A DNA stretch of 64,000 nucleotides from Congeria kusceri (Eukaryota > Mollusca > Bivalvia > Myida > Dreissenidae). Where the stretch lies: contig CM051036.1 in the NCBI GenBank assembly GCA_027627225.1, forward strand, positions 34,615,426 through 34,679,425, in the 5' to 3' direction. Below, in pieces: positions 14,135-23,984 of this stretch (positions within the stretch are counted from its first letter, which is position 1; every line of letters begins with the position of its first letter). Under the pieces are notes generated by a model, which searched no databases, had not been told where the DNA came from, and saw only the letters and a list, made by a program, of their open reading frames with translations. The translations under genes were made by a program, and so were the position numbers.

Positions 14135-15147
14135 CTGGTTGGCAAGTAGTATCCGTGAACTAGCAGTATCCCGTGATTTGAATATTAAAAGGTGTAAAAG
14201 CTCTCCATCATTGAATGTTGAGTTTACACACATCACCTAGCAACTGTTCCAAACGCAATATAAGTTGAAGTCTCCAAAACTTCATATTTTTCAAGATATT
14301 TACATTTTTGTTAAAAAAAATCTCAAAACAACTTAACTCCTCGCGGGTCATTCACGCGCACGTCTTTGCGCATGCGCATTAATCTATAATTGGGTCCTTC
14401 TTTTTATCTTGTACTTCCCCATTTTCGGTTTACCGACGGTGATCGCTAGGTTATTCACATAAAGCAGCAATTTTAGTATTTAAACACCACCATCCATTTA
14501 TTCAACACGCATTTTTTGTGAAATAGATTTTCTTTAAAAAATCAAGAATTGCAATCGTAAAATGTTTACTCAAAGAAAATATTAACAAAGAATTGCAATT
14601 TTAAAATGTTTACTATTATTATACGGCTAGTTCCGGGACGATTTTGACAAAATTTCAATGCAGGGGAAGCGTCTAATTCGACGATAACATGGTTATCTCC
14701 CGTTTACAATCAGCTTATTTTTAAGGGACGCCAAAGGGTAATCAAAAGCCCATTTTCCGCCATCCACTTATGTTTGTAGTCGCATTATCACCGTTAATCT
14801 GGCATTGAATTTAATAATGTAACATCATTATGATGTATTTAAAATATTGTAGAATAGTATAGAGTGATTAAAATCTTGAGGCTTGTAGCACAAAAATCGC
14901 ATTTTCAATTGAAAGGAAAAATCACGGATACTTCTAGTTGTATTGCTTCAAGCAATGCTTATTGATTACCCCTTTTAAGCCCTTTATATGGTTAAAACCA
15001 TAAGACGTCATGACAAGATATTTACATCCTTGTAAACAGAAGGAGCCAAACTGTGTACTGCAACAAGCTTTTCTTTAAAAGTATTACTTACGCGATTGAA
15101 AATAAAGAAAAACTACTAAAAAACCACGGATACTACTCGCCAACCAG
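14135..15147. mobile_element. Non-autonomous TIR element flanked by TA (Tc1/mariner-like)
   Basis: The left end CTGGTTGGCAAGTAGTATCC (14135) and the right end are inverted repeats of about 24 bp, with one mismatch (CAAG versus CGAG). Both are flanked by TA (14133-14134 and 15148-15149). The 1.0-kb interior shows no transposase. TA duplication suggests the Tc1/mariner group; this is inference from the ends only. Confidence 0.7.
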
Positions 15148-15225
15148 TAACATATGCGGAACGCCTCAGATAACATTAAATACCACGTGATCGCAGATCA
15201 CGCGAGTGCCGAGAACTTTCTTTTA

Positions 15226-15696
15226 GGTCACAATATACTAAAAGATTTCCTTAACAAATTCAATGTAAAAGCAATAAATTCAACAAAAAATAAACTCAAC
15301 ATTTTGCGCGTAGAGACCCTCATAACCATACCTTTTCTTAAAGAGCATTCCGAGCCGAATTGATTTAGACAATAAAAAAGATAGGTCATGTGATATGTAA
15401 GAAAGAACTCGACGCGAATCAAAGTTCACTGTTTTACGGCCATCTTTTTACCGGATACTCTCCAGTTGAAGGTATACTGCCAACTGTCAAAGTCTCGTCA
15501 TGTAGTCTCCAACCTTCAAGCGAAACAGTGAATTTTTAGTACACAACAATGTTTTTCCTACCACACGTACAAAGAAATATTCAAAAATAAAGTCATGGCA
15601 AGTGACTATACAGAAAATTGTGTCTTCAAATAAATGGTGTTGATTTATTTAGAGAGTATAGCATTGCACACCTGAAATATTTAGTATACTGTAACC
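15226..15696 (+). repeat. Left 471-bp terminal repeat of the transposon
   Basis: Same sequence as 19020-19490 at a constant offset of 3794, with no indels and no substitutions that I could find. An internal hairpin pairs TTCACTGTTT (near 15425) with AAACAGTGAA (near 15523), plus an inner TTGAAGG/CCTTCAA pair. A short 64-codon minus-strand frame inside it occurs in both copies, but its origin is only repeat identity. Confidence 0.9.
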
Positions 15697-16414
15697 TATA
15701 AGAGAAATTTGTTCTCATTAAAATTAGTTTTTCTTGCATATAATTATCTTCCCATGCATATTGCACCAATATATTAAGTTTGGCTTGTATATCTGTCCAT
15801 TTGGCCATTTTATTTCATATTTTCAAACACAGGTGATTTTGGTCGGAAGCCGGTGATTTCAAGCGTCTTGAAGCTTAAATGTCCCTCTAACAATTAAAGC
15901 TGATATTTGCAATATTTGTGACAAAATACCCAAACAAACCAAACAAACATGTATGGGGGGCTTATGTGGGGTGAGGAGAGAATGACTTTGTTAGATATGT
16001 TTACTCTAAGCCATTTTGATAATGTATTTTTTGTGTATTTTTAAAAAAAAATCACCCCAAAAATGTAAATTTTATAGAAAAAAAATTCCAATTTCATCCA
16101 AGACAATTAACAAATTAGTCAAAATGGGAGATCAAAGATACTTTGAAGTGTAGAAATCAATCAGCTTCCAGTAATTGCTTGTTTCAAACCAATAAAGTGT
16201 AAAATCTTTAAAGCACCTTGTTTGTCGCAGCCTCTTTAATTACAGGCCACCAATTATATATTCTAGTATATAATGTCATGAGTGCCTTTAAACTGCAGCA
16301 GGTGGTCAATTTGCATTGCCTGCTCACATTTAGAGGTTTAAGGGAATACAAAATTGCATATTTTGGGCACAAAATAAGTACTTTGACTTTTTTTAAGGTG
16401 GCAATCTGGTCAAA

Positions 16415-18373
16415 ATGGGGTTCATAACCAAGCAAAAGAAAAAGTTGCTCAATGTTGGTTTTAAACGAGGTGGGACTAGTCCGGTGAAGGGGAAAAAACA
16501 TAATTATGAAAGAAGGTCAAATTCCAACACAACCTATGTAAGGTTAGAAAGGTCATCCTTTGAAGCACGGGTAGCTTACAATGACAAGGTTCTTACTTTT
16601 CGGGATGTAGACGGCTCTCAAACCCCAGCTAAGCCCTTGCGTCCGAGAGCGAACAAGATTCGCTATGTAGACCTGTTACGGGTTCCTGCTCCATCAAAAG
16701 TCCATCCCGACTTACTTACGAACAAGGTCTATGTCCCCGCCCTACTCCAGTCTATGATGTCCTCTGAAAATAGAAAGCATAGGTTAAGAAGTGATAAATG
16801 TAGGGGCGACTTGGTAATTGACGGCAGTGCTTCCATAAAGTGGGGCTTAGGCTGGGAGGAAAGGTTAAAATGTACAAGATGCAGATATGTAGGCAAGCAT
16901 TATAAGCTTTACAATGAGGTTCCATCAAGTACCAGGGCCAGAAAGGCAGCTCAGATCAATGTAGGCTTCCAAATAGGTGTTGCAAGTACTTCTATTGGGA
17001 ACACAGGTTCCCGCAGAATTCTCAACACAACCAATATCATTGCTCCCTCTCCACTTGCTATGCAAAAACAAGCAAATAAGGTCAATACTGCCCTTAAATC
17101 CCAAAATGAGAGAAGCATGTACCAGATTAGAGAAAACTTAGTTGCTGAAAATGCCAAAATTGGTCAAAAAGATCCCTCTAAGGTAAATGTTGAAGGGGAC
17201 ACTTGCTACAACAATCCAATTTTTAACTCTGACGCGACACCCTTTCAAGCCGGAACTATTGCCATAAGCACTATGTGTGAAAACAATACCAGAAACAAGC
17301 AAATTGTAGTGGTACAAGTAGCAAATAAACTATGCAGGACTGCATCAATGCTTAGGAATAAGGGTAAACCTGTTCAGTGCCCCAATCATAGGGGGCATTG
17401 TTCTGCAAATGTTTCAGAGAGGGAACCAATAGGTGATGAAGGCAAATGGAATAGGTTGTTAGGTGACCAGATCTCTAAGGACATCAAAATAGCAAATTTC
17501 ACTTGTGATGGGGACAGTAGGGCATTCCAAGGTGTTCGTAACTCTCACGGTCACAATGTGGGTCATCTTAAGGATCTGAGGCACCTAGGCAACTCGCTGA
17601 AGCGCGAGCTCAACAAAGCGCCTTTCTCAAAGGGCATGCTCAAGGGTCATTCCAAGTCTAATATCAGGAGTCGGTTCGCTCTCTCGGTCAAAGCTAGGTG
17701 TATGGCTGAGCTTAAAGCTGCCCACAATAAACACCAGGGTGACATCAAGGTTCTAAAGAAGGTCATGGTTGATGTAATCGCAACCATTGTTCTATGCTTC
17801 AGTGGTTACTGCGGTACTCATTGTGCAAAGTACAGTTATGTCTGTGCTGGTACAAATAGGCAAGCTAAGAATTTCATGCCAGACAATGTCAAGGTTAAAA
17901 TGGTTGACAGTGACCAACAAGTCCTTAAAAAATGCATTGAAATGGTTTTAGGTCCAGCTGCTCTTGACGCTACCAAACTTTTAACCACAACCCAAAAAAG
18001 TGAAGCAGTAAACAGGTCGTACCAAGCTGTCAATCCTAAAACTGTGACTTTCTCACGCAACTGTGTAGGTCGAATTCACGGGCAGGTTCACAAATTAAAC
18101 AATGGCTATGCTGACTCTGTAATTGCAAAAACCACTGAACTAAATGCTAACCTTACCCAGGGGTCAAAGATTATTAAGCAGATAGCATATGAGGACCGCA
18201 ACGACCTTAACCGAAAGCAAACATCCGCTACCAACAAAGCACGAGCTTTACGTGCCAGGACGCGGAATTATCGATACAAACTGCATGAGGAATTACACTA
18301 CGGCAAGGGCATGAGTGACCCCAAACCTGATTATGACAGTCTTCCACACCTTAAGCATCATAAATATGCTTAG
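16415..18373 (+). CDS. DDE transposase, Mutator-like type
   Basis: 652 aa, uninterrupted. The N-terminus is basic (residues 1-60). A zinc-binding-like CTRC pair is at about 153-156, followed by a conserved block (NVGFQIGV...STSIGNTG...MQKQANKV) that I associate with Mutator-like transposases of marine invertebrates. Candidate catalytic residues are Asp in VEGDTCYNNP (about 261), Asp in TCDGDSRAF (about 364) and Glu in KSEAVNRSYQ (about 529), the last followed by PKTVTFSRN. A Cys/His cluster (CFSGYCGTHCAKYSYVC, about 460-476) lies between the second Asp and the Glu. It should act in the nucleus on the element ends. The intact frame argues for recent activity. A polyadenylation-like AATAAA does not occur exactly; ataataaatt follows the stop. 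Family assignment rests on motif recall. Confidence 0.75.
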   Translation: MGFITKQKKKLLNVGFKRGGTSPVKGKKHNYERRSNSNTTYVRLERSSFEARVAYNDKVLTFRDVDGSQTPAKPLRPRANKIRYVDLLRVPAPSKVHPDLLTNKVYVPALLQSMMSSENRKHRLRSDKCRGDLVIDGSASIKWGLGWEERLKCTRCRYVGKHYKLYNEVPSSTRARKAAQINVGFQIGVASTSIGNTGSRRILNTTNIIAPSPLAMQKQANKVNTALKSQNERSMYQIRENLVAENAKIGQKDPSKVNVEGDTCYNNPIFNSDATPFQAGTIAISTMCENNTRNKQIVVVQVANKLCRTASMLRNKGKPVQCPNHRGHCSANVSEREPIGDEGKWNRLLGDQISKDIKIANFTCDGDSRAFQGVRNSHGHNVGHLKDLRHLGNSLKRELNKAPFSKGMLKGHSKSNIRSRFALSVKARCMAELKAAHNKHQGDIKVLKKVMVDVIATIVLCFSGYCGTHCAKYSYVCAGTNRQAKNFMPDNVKVKMVDSDQQVLKKCIEMVLGPAALDATKLLTTTQKSEAVNRSYQAVNPKTVTFSRNCVGRIHGQVHKLNNGYADSVIAKTTELNANLTQGSKIIKQIAYEDRNDLNRKQTSATNKARALRARTRNYRYKLHEELHYGKGMSDPKPDYDSLPHLKHHKYA

Positions 18374-18549
18374 TTGATTGTGTACCTGATAATAAATTGT
18401 TATTATTACCTGTTTTGGCATAAGAGACCTCTAACAAGTGGCCCTCGCGTCAGCATCAGGCGTTCCTCTACCTGAAAAAGGCAAAAATACCCAATAGAAA
18501 TAGATATAAAATGAAAAAAAACATGCATTTATGTATTTTAAGTGTATTT

Positions 18550-18972
18550 CTATGAATAAAAGGAAGTGATAAAGCTTGTTGTATTCATGTTTTTACCAAA
18601 TATGCAGGCTGGCTCAGTTCCATGCCCGCTGCACTGTCCGAACTGTAAACATGTCCGCCGTTCCATGTTGGTGGAATGGGGCTCTATGCTTACATGTTCA
18701 GGCTTAACACACAAGCTATTGTTGCATAAGTGGCTCACAGAGTCCCTGGCGTTCAATTCTAACTTCATGTAGCACATTAACGCTACACGGTGAACCAAGT
18801 ATGTCTCTGATTTTATGTCCGAAGGCAATTTAGCCCTCATTCGGCCATAATAGGGTAAGGAACTATTTGAAATACAACCATTCCAGATCAAACAATCTGA
18901 ATTGATGCATTTAATGCACATATTTTCTACTCTTTTGCTCAGAAATGACCAAAAATCTGCTTTCTCATCCAT
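18550..18972 (-). CDS. His-Cys-box (I-PpoI-type) homing endonuclease-like protein
   Basis: 140 aa from the Met at 18972; a Met three codons upstream (18981) is possible, but alignment to the second copy at 22895 favours 18972. Order of motifs: CLIWNGC, YYGRMRAK, VHRVAL, SHLCNNSLC, PEHVSIEP, NMERRTC, GQCSGHGTEPAC. These match the zinc-binding His-Me finger fold of I-PpoI, where the His in SHLC and a downstream Asn are catalytic. Enzymes of this type make double-strand breaks with 4-nt 3' overhangs. The gene converges on the transposase (177 bp apart). Its start is about 46 bp inside the right terminal repeat, which probably supplies its promoter. The frame is intact. Confidence 0.82.
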   Translation of the reverse strand: MDEKADFWSFLSKRVENMCIKCINSDCLIWNGCISNSSLPYYGRMRAKLPSDIKSETYLVHRVALMCYMKLELNARDSVSHLCNNSLCVKPEHVSIEPHSTNMERRTCLQFGQCSGHGTEPACIFGKNMNTTSFITSFYS

Positions 18973-19019
18973 ATTTTGCACTTGCAGACGATATTTTATT
19001 TTAACCCAAAGTCAGTTTA

Positions 19020-19490
19020 GGTCACAATATACTAAAAGATTTCCTTAACAAATTCAATGTAAAAGCAATAAATTCAACAAAAAATAAACTCAACATTTTG
19101 CGCGTAGAGACCCTCATAACCATACCTTTTCTTAAAGAGCATTCCGAGCCGAATTGATTTAGACAATAAAAAAGATAGGTCATGTGATATGTAAGAAAGA
19201 ACTCGACGCGAATCAAAGTTCACTGTTTTACGGCCATCTTTTTACCGGATACTCTCCAGTTGAAGGTATACTGCCAACTGTCAAAGTCTCGTCATGTAGT
19301 CTCCAACCTTCAAGCGAAACAGTGAATTTTTAGTACACAACAATGTTTTTCCTACCACACGTACAAAGAAATATTCAAAAATAAAGTCATGGCAAGTGAC
19401 TATACAGAAAATTGTGTCTTCAAATAAATGGTGTTGATTTATTTAGAGAGTATAGCATTGCACACCTGAAATATTTAGTATACTGTAACC
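19020..19490 (+). repeat. Right 471-bp terminal repeat of the transposon
   Basis: Direct copy of 15226-15696. Its left end (TTTA-GGTCAC) faces the start of the endonuclease gene; its right end (GTAACC-TTTA) abuts the DIRS-like sequence. Confidence 0.9.
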
Positions 19491-19563
19491 TTTATCGCCG
19501 GCCATTGACCAAGAAGGACCTCGTATTCAGACAATAAAAAAAATCATATCACACAATGTAGTT

Positions 19564-20480
19564 ATGCCAGGCAGAGGGAGAGGTGTGAAAAGGAGGAGAA
19601 CATGGGAGACAGAGGGCGTGGAATATGTTGGATCGATCGACGATTCGAGCTCAGTGAAACGAAAAACACAGTCAATTGATTTCGAAGAAATCCTTACGAG
19701 ATCAGAAATAATTAATCAGGGTACATGTAAATGTTGTAACTCAGGGTGTGGTGGAGCCACGGCCCCTGTAACAAACTCCGTAGCGGCTACCTCTACGGCG
19801 CCGACGGTACCTCCCCCGCACACGGTTGGCATCGAACAATTTCCACCCGCGACCTAGGGTCCGAGTCCGATACGGTTATCGCCCGACGATATAGCCGCCC
19901 ATGTCCCCGATCAGATTCGCAGTCAGACCAATAGGGCGAGTTTATTAACTTGGCATGGCTGTTGAAAGGCTCGCTAGAGCTGTCCGATTTCTGTTCCGGC
20001 GCGACGTTCCAATTATCGGTAGATGGTCACTTGATGTCTAAACCGCGGGAATGCAAAGACGCATTCATCATTTTTATGTCGATATATGTCAAGGTCAACC
20101 CCACAAAAACGTCAGAGCTAGTGCAATACATGTGGACAATCAGAGAATGCGCGGGTCGCCAAGGCGGCTTGGCGTGGCGGGTTTATGACGAGCAATTTAG
20201 GGTTAGGCAGTCATTGGGGTCTTCATCTTGGGCGCATATCAACAACGACTTATGGTGGCGTTATATCCAAATGCCTACCGCAAACGGGTCGGACGCCACA
20301 GCCCACATAATGGCGGTAAAGCAATTTAGAACATGCAACTTTTTTAATACCGGCAAGTGCACGTGGCCTAACTGCAGGTTTAAACATACTTGCTCTTCCT
20401 GCGGTCAAGGTCACCCAGCGTCAGTGTGTACTATACCGAACGTAGCGTCACCAAGCGCTCAATCCTTCGCCACGCAATAG
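19564..20480 (+). pseudogene. DIRS-like gag protein, broken
   Basis: The first part (19564-19857) is a basic N-terminus with PGRGRGVKRRR. The second (19950-20480) carries the conserved gag block: AWLLKGS, KDAFIIFMSIYV, LVQYMWTIRE, YDEQFRVRQS, then a Cys/His region CNFFNTGKCTWPNCRFKHTC and CSSCGQGHPASVC. A frameshift and an in-frame TAG (near 19931) separate the two. Confidence 0.75.
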
Positions 20481-20558
20481 CAGTAGGCTTATAACGTATC
20501 GCGCGGAAGCCATTTCGTTGGCGACAATTGTCAAGGCAACCAATGAAAACCAACGCTG

Positions 20559-21640
20559 GTGGAACAAATCAGCGGCCCTTGTAATGCGAACATCAAAGAC
20601 ATTGCTTGCTCACCAATCAATGTGGTTGTTTTACACAAATATTTAAGTACTTACGATGTAAATGATGCGAATTTTCTAGAAAATAGGTTTAAGAATGGCT
20701 TTAGTAAGCAATACATGGGCCCAAGAGAGACTAGGGAGGCAAATAACATTAAATAAGCCAGAAAGCATCCGAAAATTGTTAAAGAGAAAATTGATAAGAA
20801 AAATTTGGCCGGCCGCGTGTCAGGCCCGTTTGTCCGTAAACCATTACACAATTTGAATGTCTCCCCTATCGGCTTGGTACCGAAAAAACGATTTTCGAAT
20901 GATTCATCACTTATCTTACTCAGCAGGGGTTTCGGTGAACAAGTCATTGACCCGAATCTCACCTCTGTTCAGTATGCTAGTTTTGATGAGGCAATAAAAA
21001 TGACACACAAACTGGGTAGACACTGTAAACGCTTCAAGTTATACATCAAGAACCCTTTTAAACTTTTACCAATACGACCAGCAGATTTTGAGCTTCTAGG
21101 TTTTAAATTCAATGATAGGTATTTCGTAGAAAAAACATGACCTTTTAGGGCATCAATTAGCTGTGCAACGTTTGAGCGCTTCTCATCATTTCTCGAGCAT
21201 TGAATAAAATCGAAAGCCGCATCCGACTTTCTTGGGGGAGACGAGAATGATGAAGGGGCTTACGCTTTACTTTCGCTATTCATTGAAATAAGGCAGGAAC
21301 TAAACGTCCCATTAGCTCACGAAAAAACGGAGGGACCCACACAAGTTTTGGTTTTCCTCGGTCTGGAACTTGACACAAACAAAATGGTAGTGCGTATTCC
21401 TACAGAAAAGTCGAACATTTAGTTACAAACATCAGGTATATGATTGCTAAAAAATCAGCTACGCTCAAAGAAATGCAATCGTTGATAGGGTCACTCAGTT
21501 TTTGTTGCACATCTATTCCACAAGTCGCCCGTTCTGTGCGAAACTGATCAACTCGAACATTTGCACCACATCCGTTTGAAATCAAATCGCTGACAGCTTA
21601 TAAAGACTGTTGGCGACAAAAGAAACTACAAGCATGTGAA
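20559..21640 (+). pseudogene. DIRS-like reverse transcriptase, broken
   Basis: Recognisable blocks: GRVSGPF and NVSPIGLVPKK (about 20810-20890), YASFDEAI (about 20975), LYIKNPFKLLPIRP (about 21040), LLGFKFNDRYF, then in another frame VLVFLGLELDT (about 21350). The Asp normally present in the DIKNAFR-type motif is Tyr, and the LDD motif is unreadable. Stops interrupt the frame at 20754, 21138 and beyond. Non-functional. Confidence 0.75.
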
Positions 21641-22392
21641 TTATGAGTGCATTTTTGCTAAAAGGAAACATACATTTTGTTTGAATGAAGTTCAATTTCC
21701 CACCTTTAAACTTAATAATTTGGCTTCTTATTCAATAGTATTCGACATCTTAATGAAAACTAATTTGTAATTAACGAAGAAACATTTTGTTCAAGCTAAT
21801 TATCTTATGCAAACGGAATTATATACGTGCCAGTTAAAAAGTCAATCTGCAAGGGCCAGAATAACCGATAAAGCGTAGTAGTTAGGCGCACCGATTGTTA
21901 GTGCTTCTTAGCCACTGATCTATAAATAAACATGTTTATTTATACTAGATCTTTGTTCGTAGTCTACTGAGTCAAAATAGATCACACGATGCAAGCTCTC
22001 GATTGTCCATAGTACAGTTTAAAATGAATAAATTGCAGTAATTTGATGTCAAAATATTCATAATGAGAATTGGTAACAAGAAAACACACTTTCGCAACGA
22101 GTCAAAAATAACCGATGTAGCGCTTTAATTTGGTGGCCTTATTCCAGGTAACTCCGGTAAATATTTCGGTTGCATACAAATAAGTAGCAAGTAGGGGTGT
22201 CATTAGTTTACAGTTTTTTAAATATATAAATTGACTGTTTTACAGACTCTAATTGTAATAAATCACATGATATACACATTATAATACATATTACATACAT
22301 TATCGTAAATAAATAAAACGTAAGAAAACGGATGTGAACTTTTGCTGTTTTGAAGAAGCAACCATTCTGGTTTCGATTTACTGACTATAATA
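21641..22392. other. Non-coding stretch between DIRS reverse transcriptase and inserted element
   Basis: AT-rich, no recognisable coding block; may be decayed RNase H or methylase-like DIRS sequence. Nothing else seen. Confidence 0.3.
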
Positions 22393-22849
22393 GGTCAAAT
22401 TACTCCAAAACGGAAGTCGCATCAGTCGCTGTCAGTTAGATAATAAACACATAGGGTTCAGTGTATAATGCATATGATTTTTAAAATACAGTTTAAATGA
22501 TATGTTTTGGTATCAATTTAAAGGTATATATGTAAGAAATAAGAAAAAAAGACAGTTTTAGGCACTACTTTTAAATTGTTCCCAGCTTCATAACTTTTGG
22601 CCCATGAATTCATGCACAAAATGGCAGTACCCATGCCTGTCAAAACCGGTGTGTTTATTCTAAGGTAAATATTTTGAGTTACAACGTATAGAAATTTTTG
22701 ACATGCTGTTTTTTCAAAAGGTTATGGCCTTATCTTTCCAACAATGTATGGTGATATATTGGGAAGTTGCTTGGTCATGGTGAAAATTGAGATCAAACAT
22801 TGAATATTTATATGTAACAATGAAGGAATTTATTTGCTCATGTGTAACC
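22393..22849 (+). repeat. 457-bp GGTCA...TAACC repeat preceding the second endonuclease gene
   Basis: Begins GGTCAAATTAC and ends TGTGTAACC. It aligns along its length, in reverse orientation, with 51880-52341. Flanks AATA (left) and TTTA (right) do not match, so it is not a simple solo insertion. Its right end lies 45 bp upstream of the endonuclease start at 22895, the same geometry as in the 15226-19490 element. Confidence 0.75.
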
Positions 22850-22894
22850 TTTAAGAACTTCCGGTAAGATTTGTCGTCTGCAAAGATTTTGAAA

Positions 22895-23327
22895 ATGGAT
22901 GCCTACAAACGCACTGTAATGAAGAGAATCACTGCCAGATGCCAACTTGACCCCATTAAAGGCTGTATTTTATGGGATGGTTGCTCTAGTGGACATGGGG
23001 GGGGGGGGGGGTAGATATGGGAAAGTTAAAGCAAAATGTCCACCAGAGTCACCATTCAAGACCCATTGTGTTCACCGTGTTGTTTTTCAGTTTCATTTTG
23101 ACAATTATTTGCACGAGTCTCAACAATTATCTCATTTATGTCATAATACTTTGTGTTGCAATCTGTATCATTTAGTTTTAGAACCTGTAACTGTTAATAA
23201 TGACCGCAAAGTTAGTGTCCGCACTGGCCGATGCATAGGCCATGATGACCGTCCGACCTGCCTACTTCGAATAATACCAATTTTCCTAATTTGCAAAGAT
23301 TACAGATCCTATTTAGTTCATATATAA
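22895..23327 (+). pseudogene. Second His-Cys-box (I-PpoI-type) endonuclease, frameshifted at a G run
   Basis: Starts with ATGGATGCC at 22895, homologous to the start of the 18972 gene; the upstream tract 'gtcgtctgcaa' is shared too. Motifs: GCILWDGC (about residues 23-30), then a run of 15 G (22997-23011), then in the next frame RYGKVKAKCP, HCVHRVVFQ, LSHLCHNTLC, YHLVLEPV, NNDRK, GRCIGHDDRPTC. Relative to an uninterrupted frame the G run is one base too long, so the protein is split. This could be a real lesion, a polymorphic slippage site or a sequencing error. All zinc and active-site residues appear present. It may be a remnant of a second full element inserted in the DIRS-like retrotransposon. 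Confidence 0.78.
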
Positions 23328-23984
23328 AATACATGAAATACATGCATAAAACACTTTAGGGGCCCACGCAAACCCAGACCCCACCTAATGGAGTTAGCGG
23401 CATCAAAATTGGGGTGAAGTGACGGGTGAAGTGACGAGTCATCAAAACTACTGAACTTTGCAACTACACTGGAGCGTTGGGGCGGGACCGCAATGCTGGC
23501 AGTCGTGTCCGTACCATCAGTATCTTTGAAGGTTAGTACATGATTATTGTCATGTATTTTACTATGTAATGACTTCTTTTCCAGCCTGGCATACTTCTCA
23601 TCAACACCAGTAGGAAAAGCAAGAGTTTAACCCTTGTTGGGACTCTCAAACCCATTTTTGAACTGGACTGTTCGCACGTGAGCTCGACAATGTGAAGCCG
23701 GCATAGCGACTAGCCTTATCGCAATACAAAAACTGTGTAAACTATTGTATATGTACACTTATTGTATATAAGTTACACTAGTAATCACAATATTGAGTAA
23801 ACATGCACAGAAAACCTTTTTATTTTCACAGATTACACAGCAGAGAGTACCTGAAACAGACTGAAGATTGCAAGTGGCTGACCTCACCCACAGGCTCAGG
23901 TGTGACAGAAAACTGTTAATTAATATCTGGCATTTACATTTTGGGGTCAAATTCTTTTTTTATTGTGTGTTGCCGCGCGAAAAC
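23328..23984. other. Non-coding stretch after the second endonuclease gene
   Basis: No transposase partner, no second copy of the 457-bp repeat, no recognisable protein. The right boundary of the inserted element could not be placed. Confidence 0.35.

Larger units (their letters stand above)
15226..19490. mobile_element. Transposon with 471-bp direct terminal repeats carrying a DDE transposase and a His-Cys-box endonuclease
   Basis: A 4265-bp element. Terminal repeats 15226-15696 and 19020-19490 are in direct orientation and I find no difference between them. Each ends GGTCAC...GTAACC with an imperfect inverted terminus (GGTYACARTATACTAAA). The element is bracketed by TTTA at 15222-15225 and 19491-19494, a possible 4-bp target duplication. 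Inside, a transposase gene reads rightward (16415-18373) and an endonuclease gene reads leftward (18972-18550), so the two converge. The right-hand repeat is also bracketed by TTTA on its inner side (19016-19019), so an alternative is two separate short TIR elements flanking a gene pair. The element lies at the left edge of the DIRS-like remains. Confidence 0.7.

Noticed and set aside
15228..15422. 64-aa minus-strand frame found identically at 19022-19216
   Set aside because: Identity is due only to the two terminal repeats being copies of each other; no conserved protein features.
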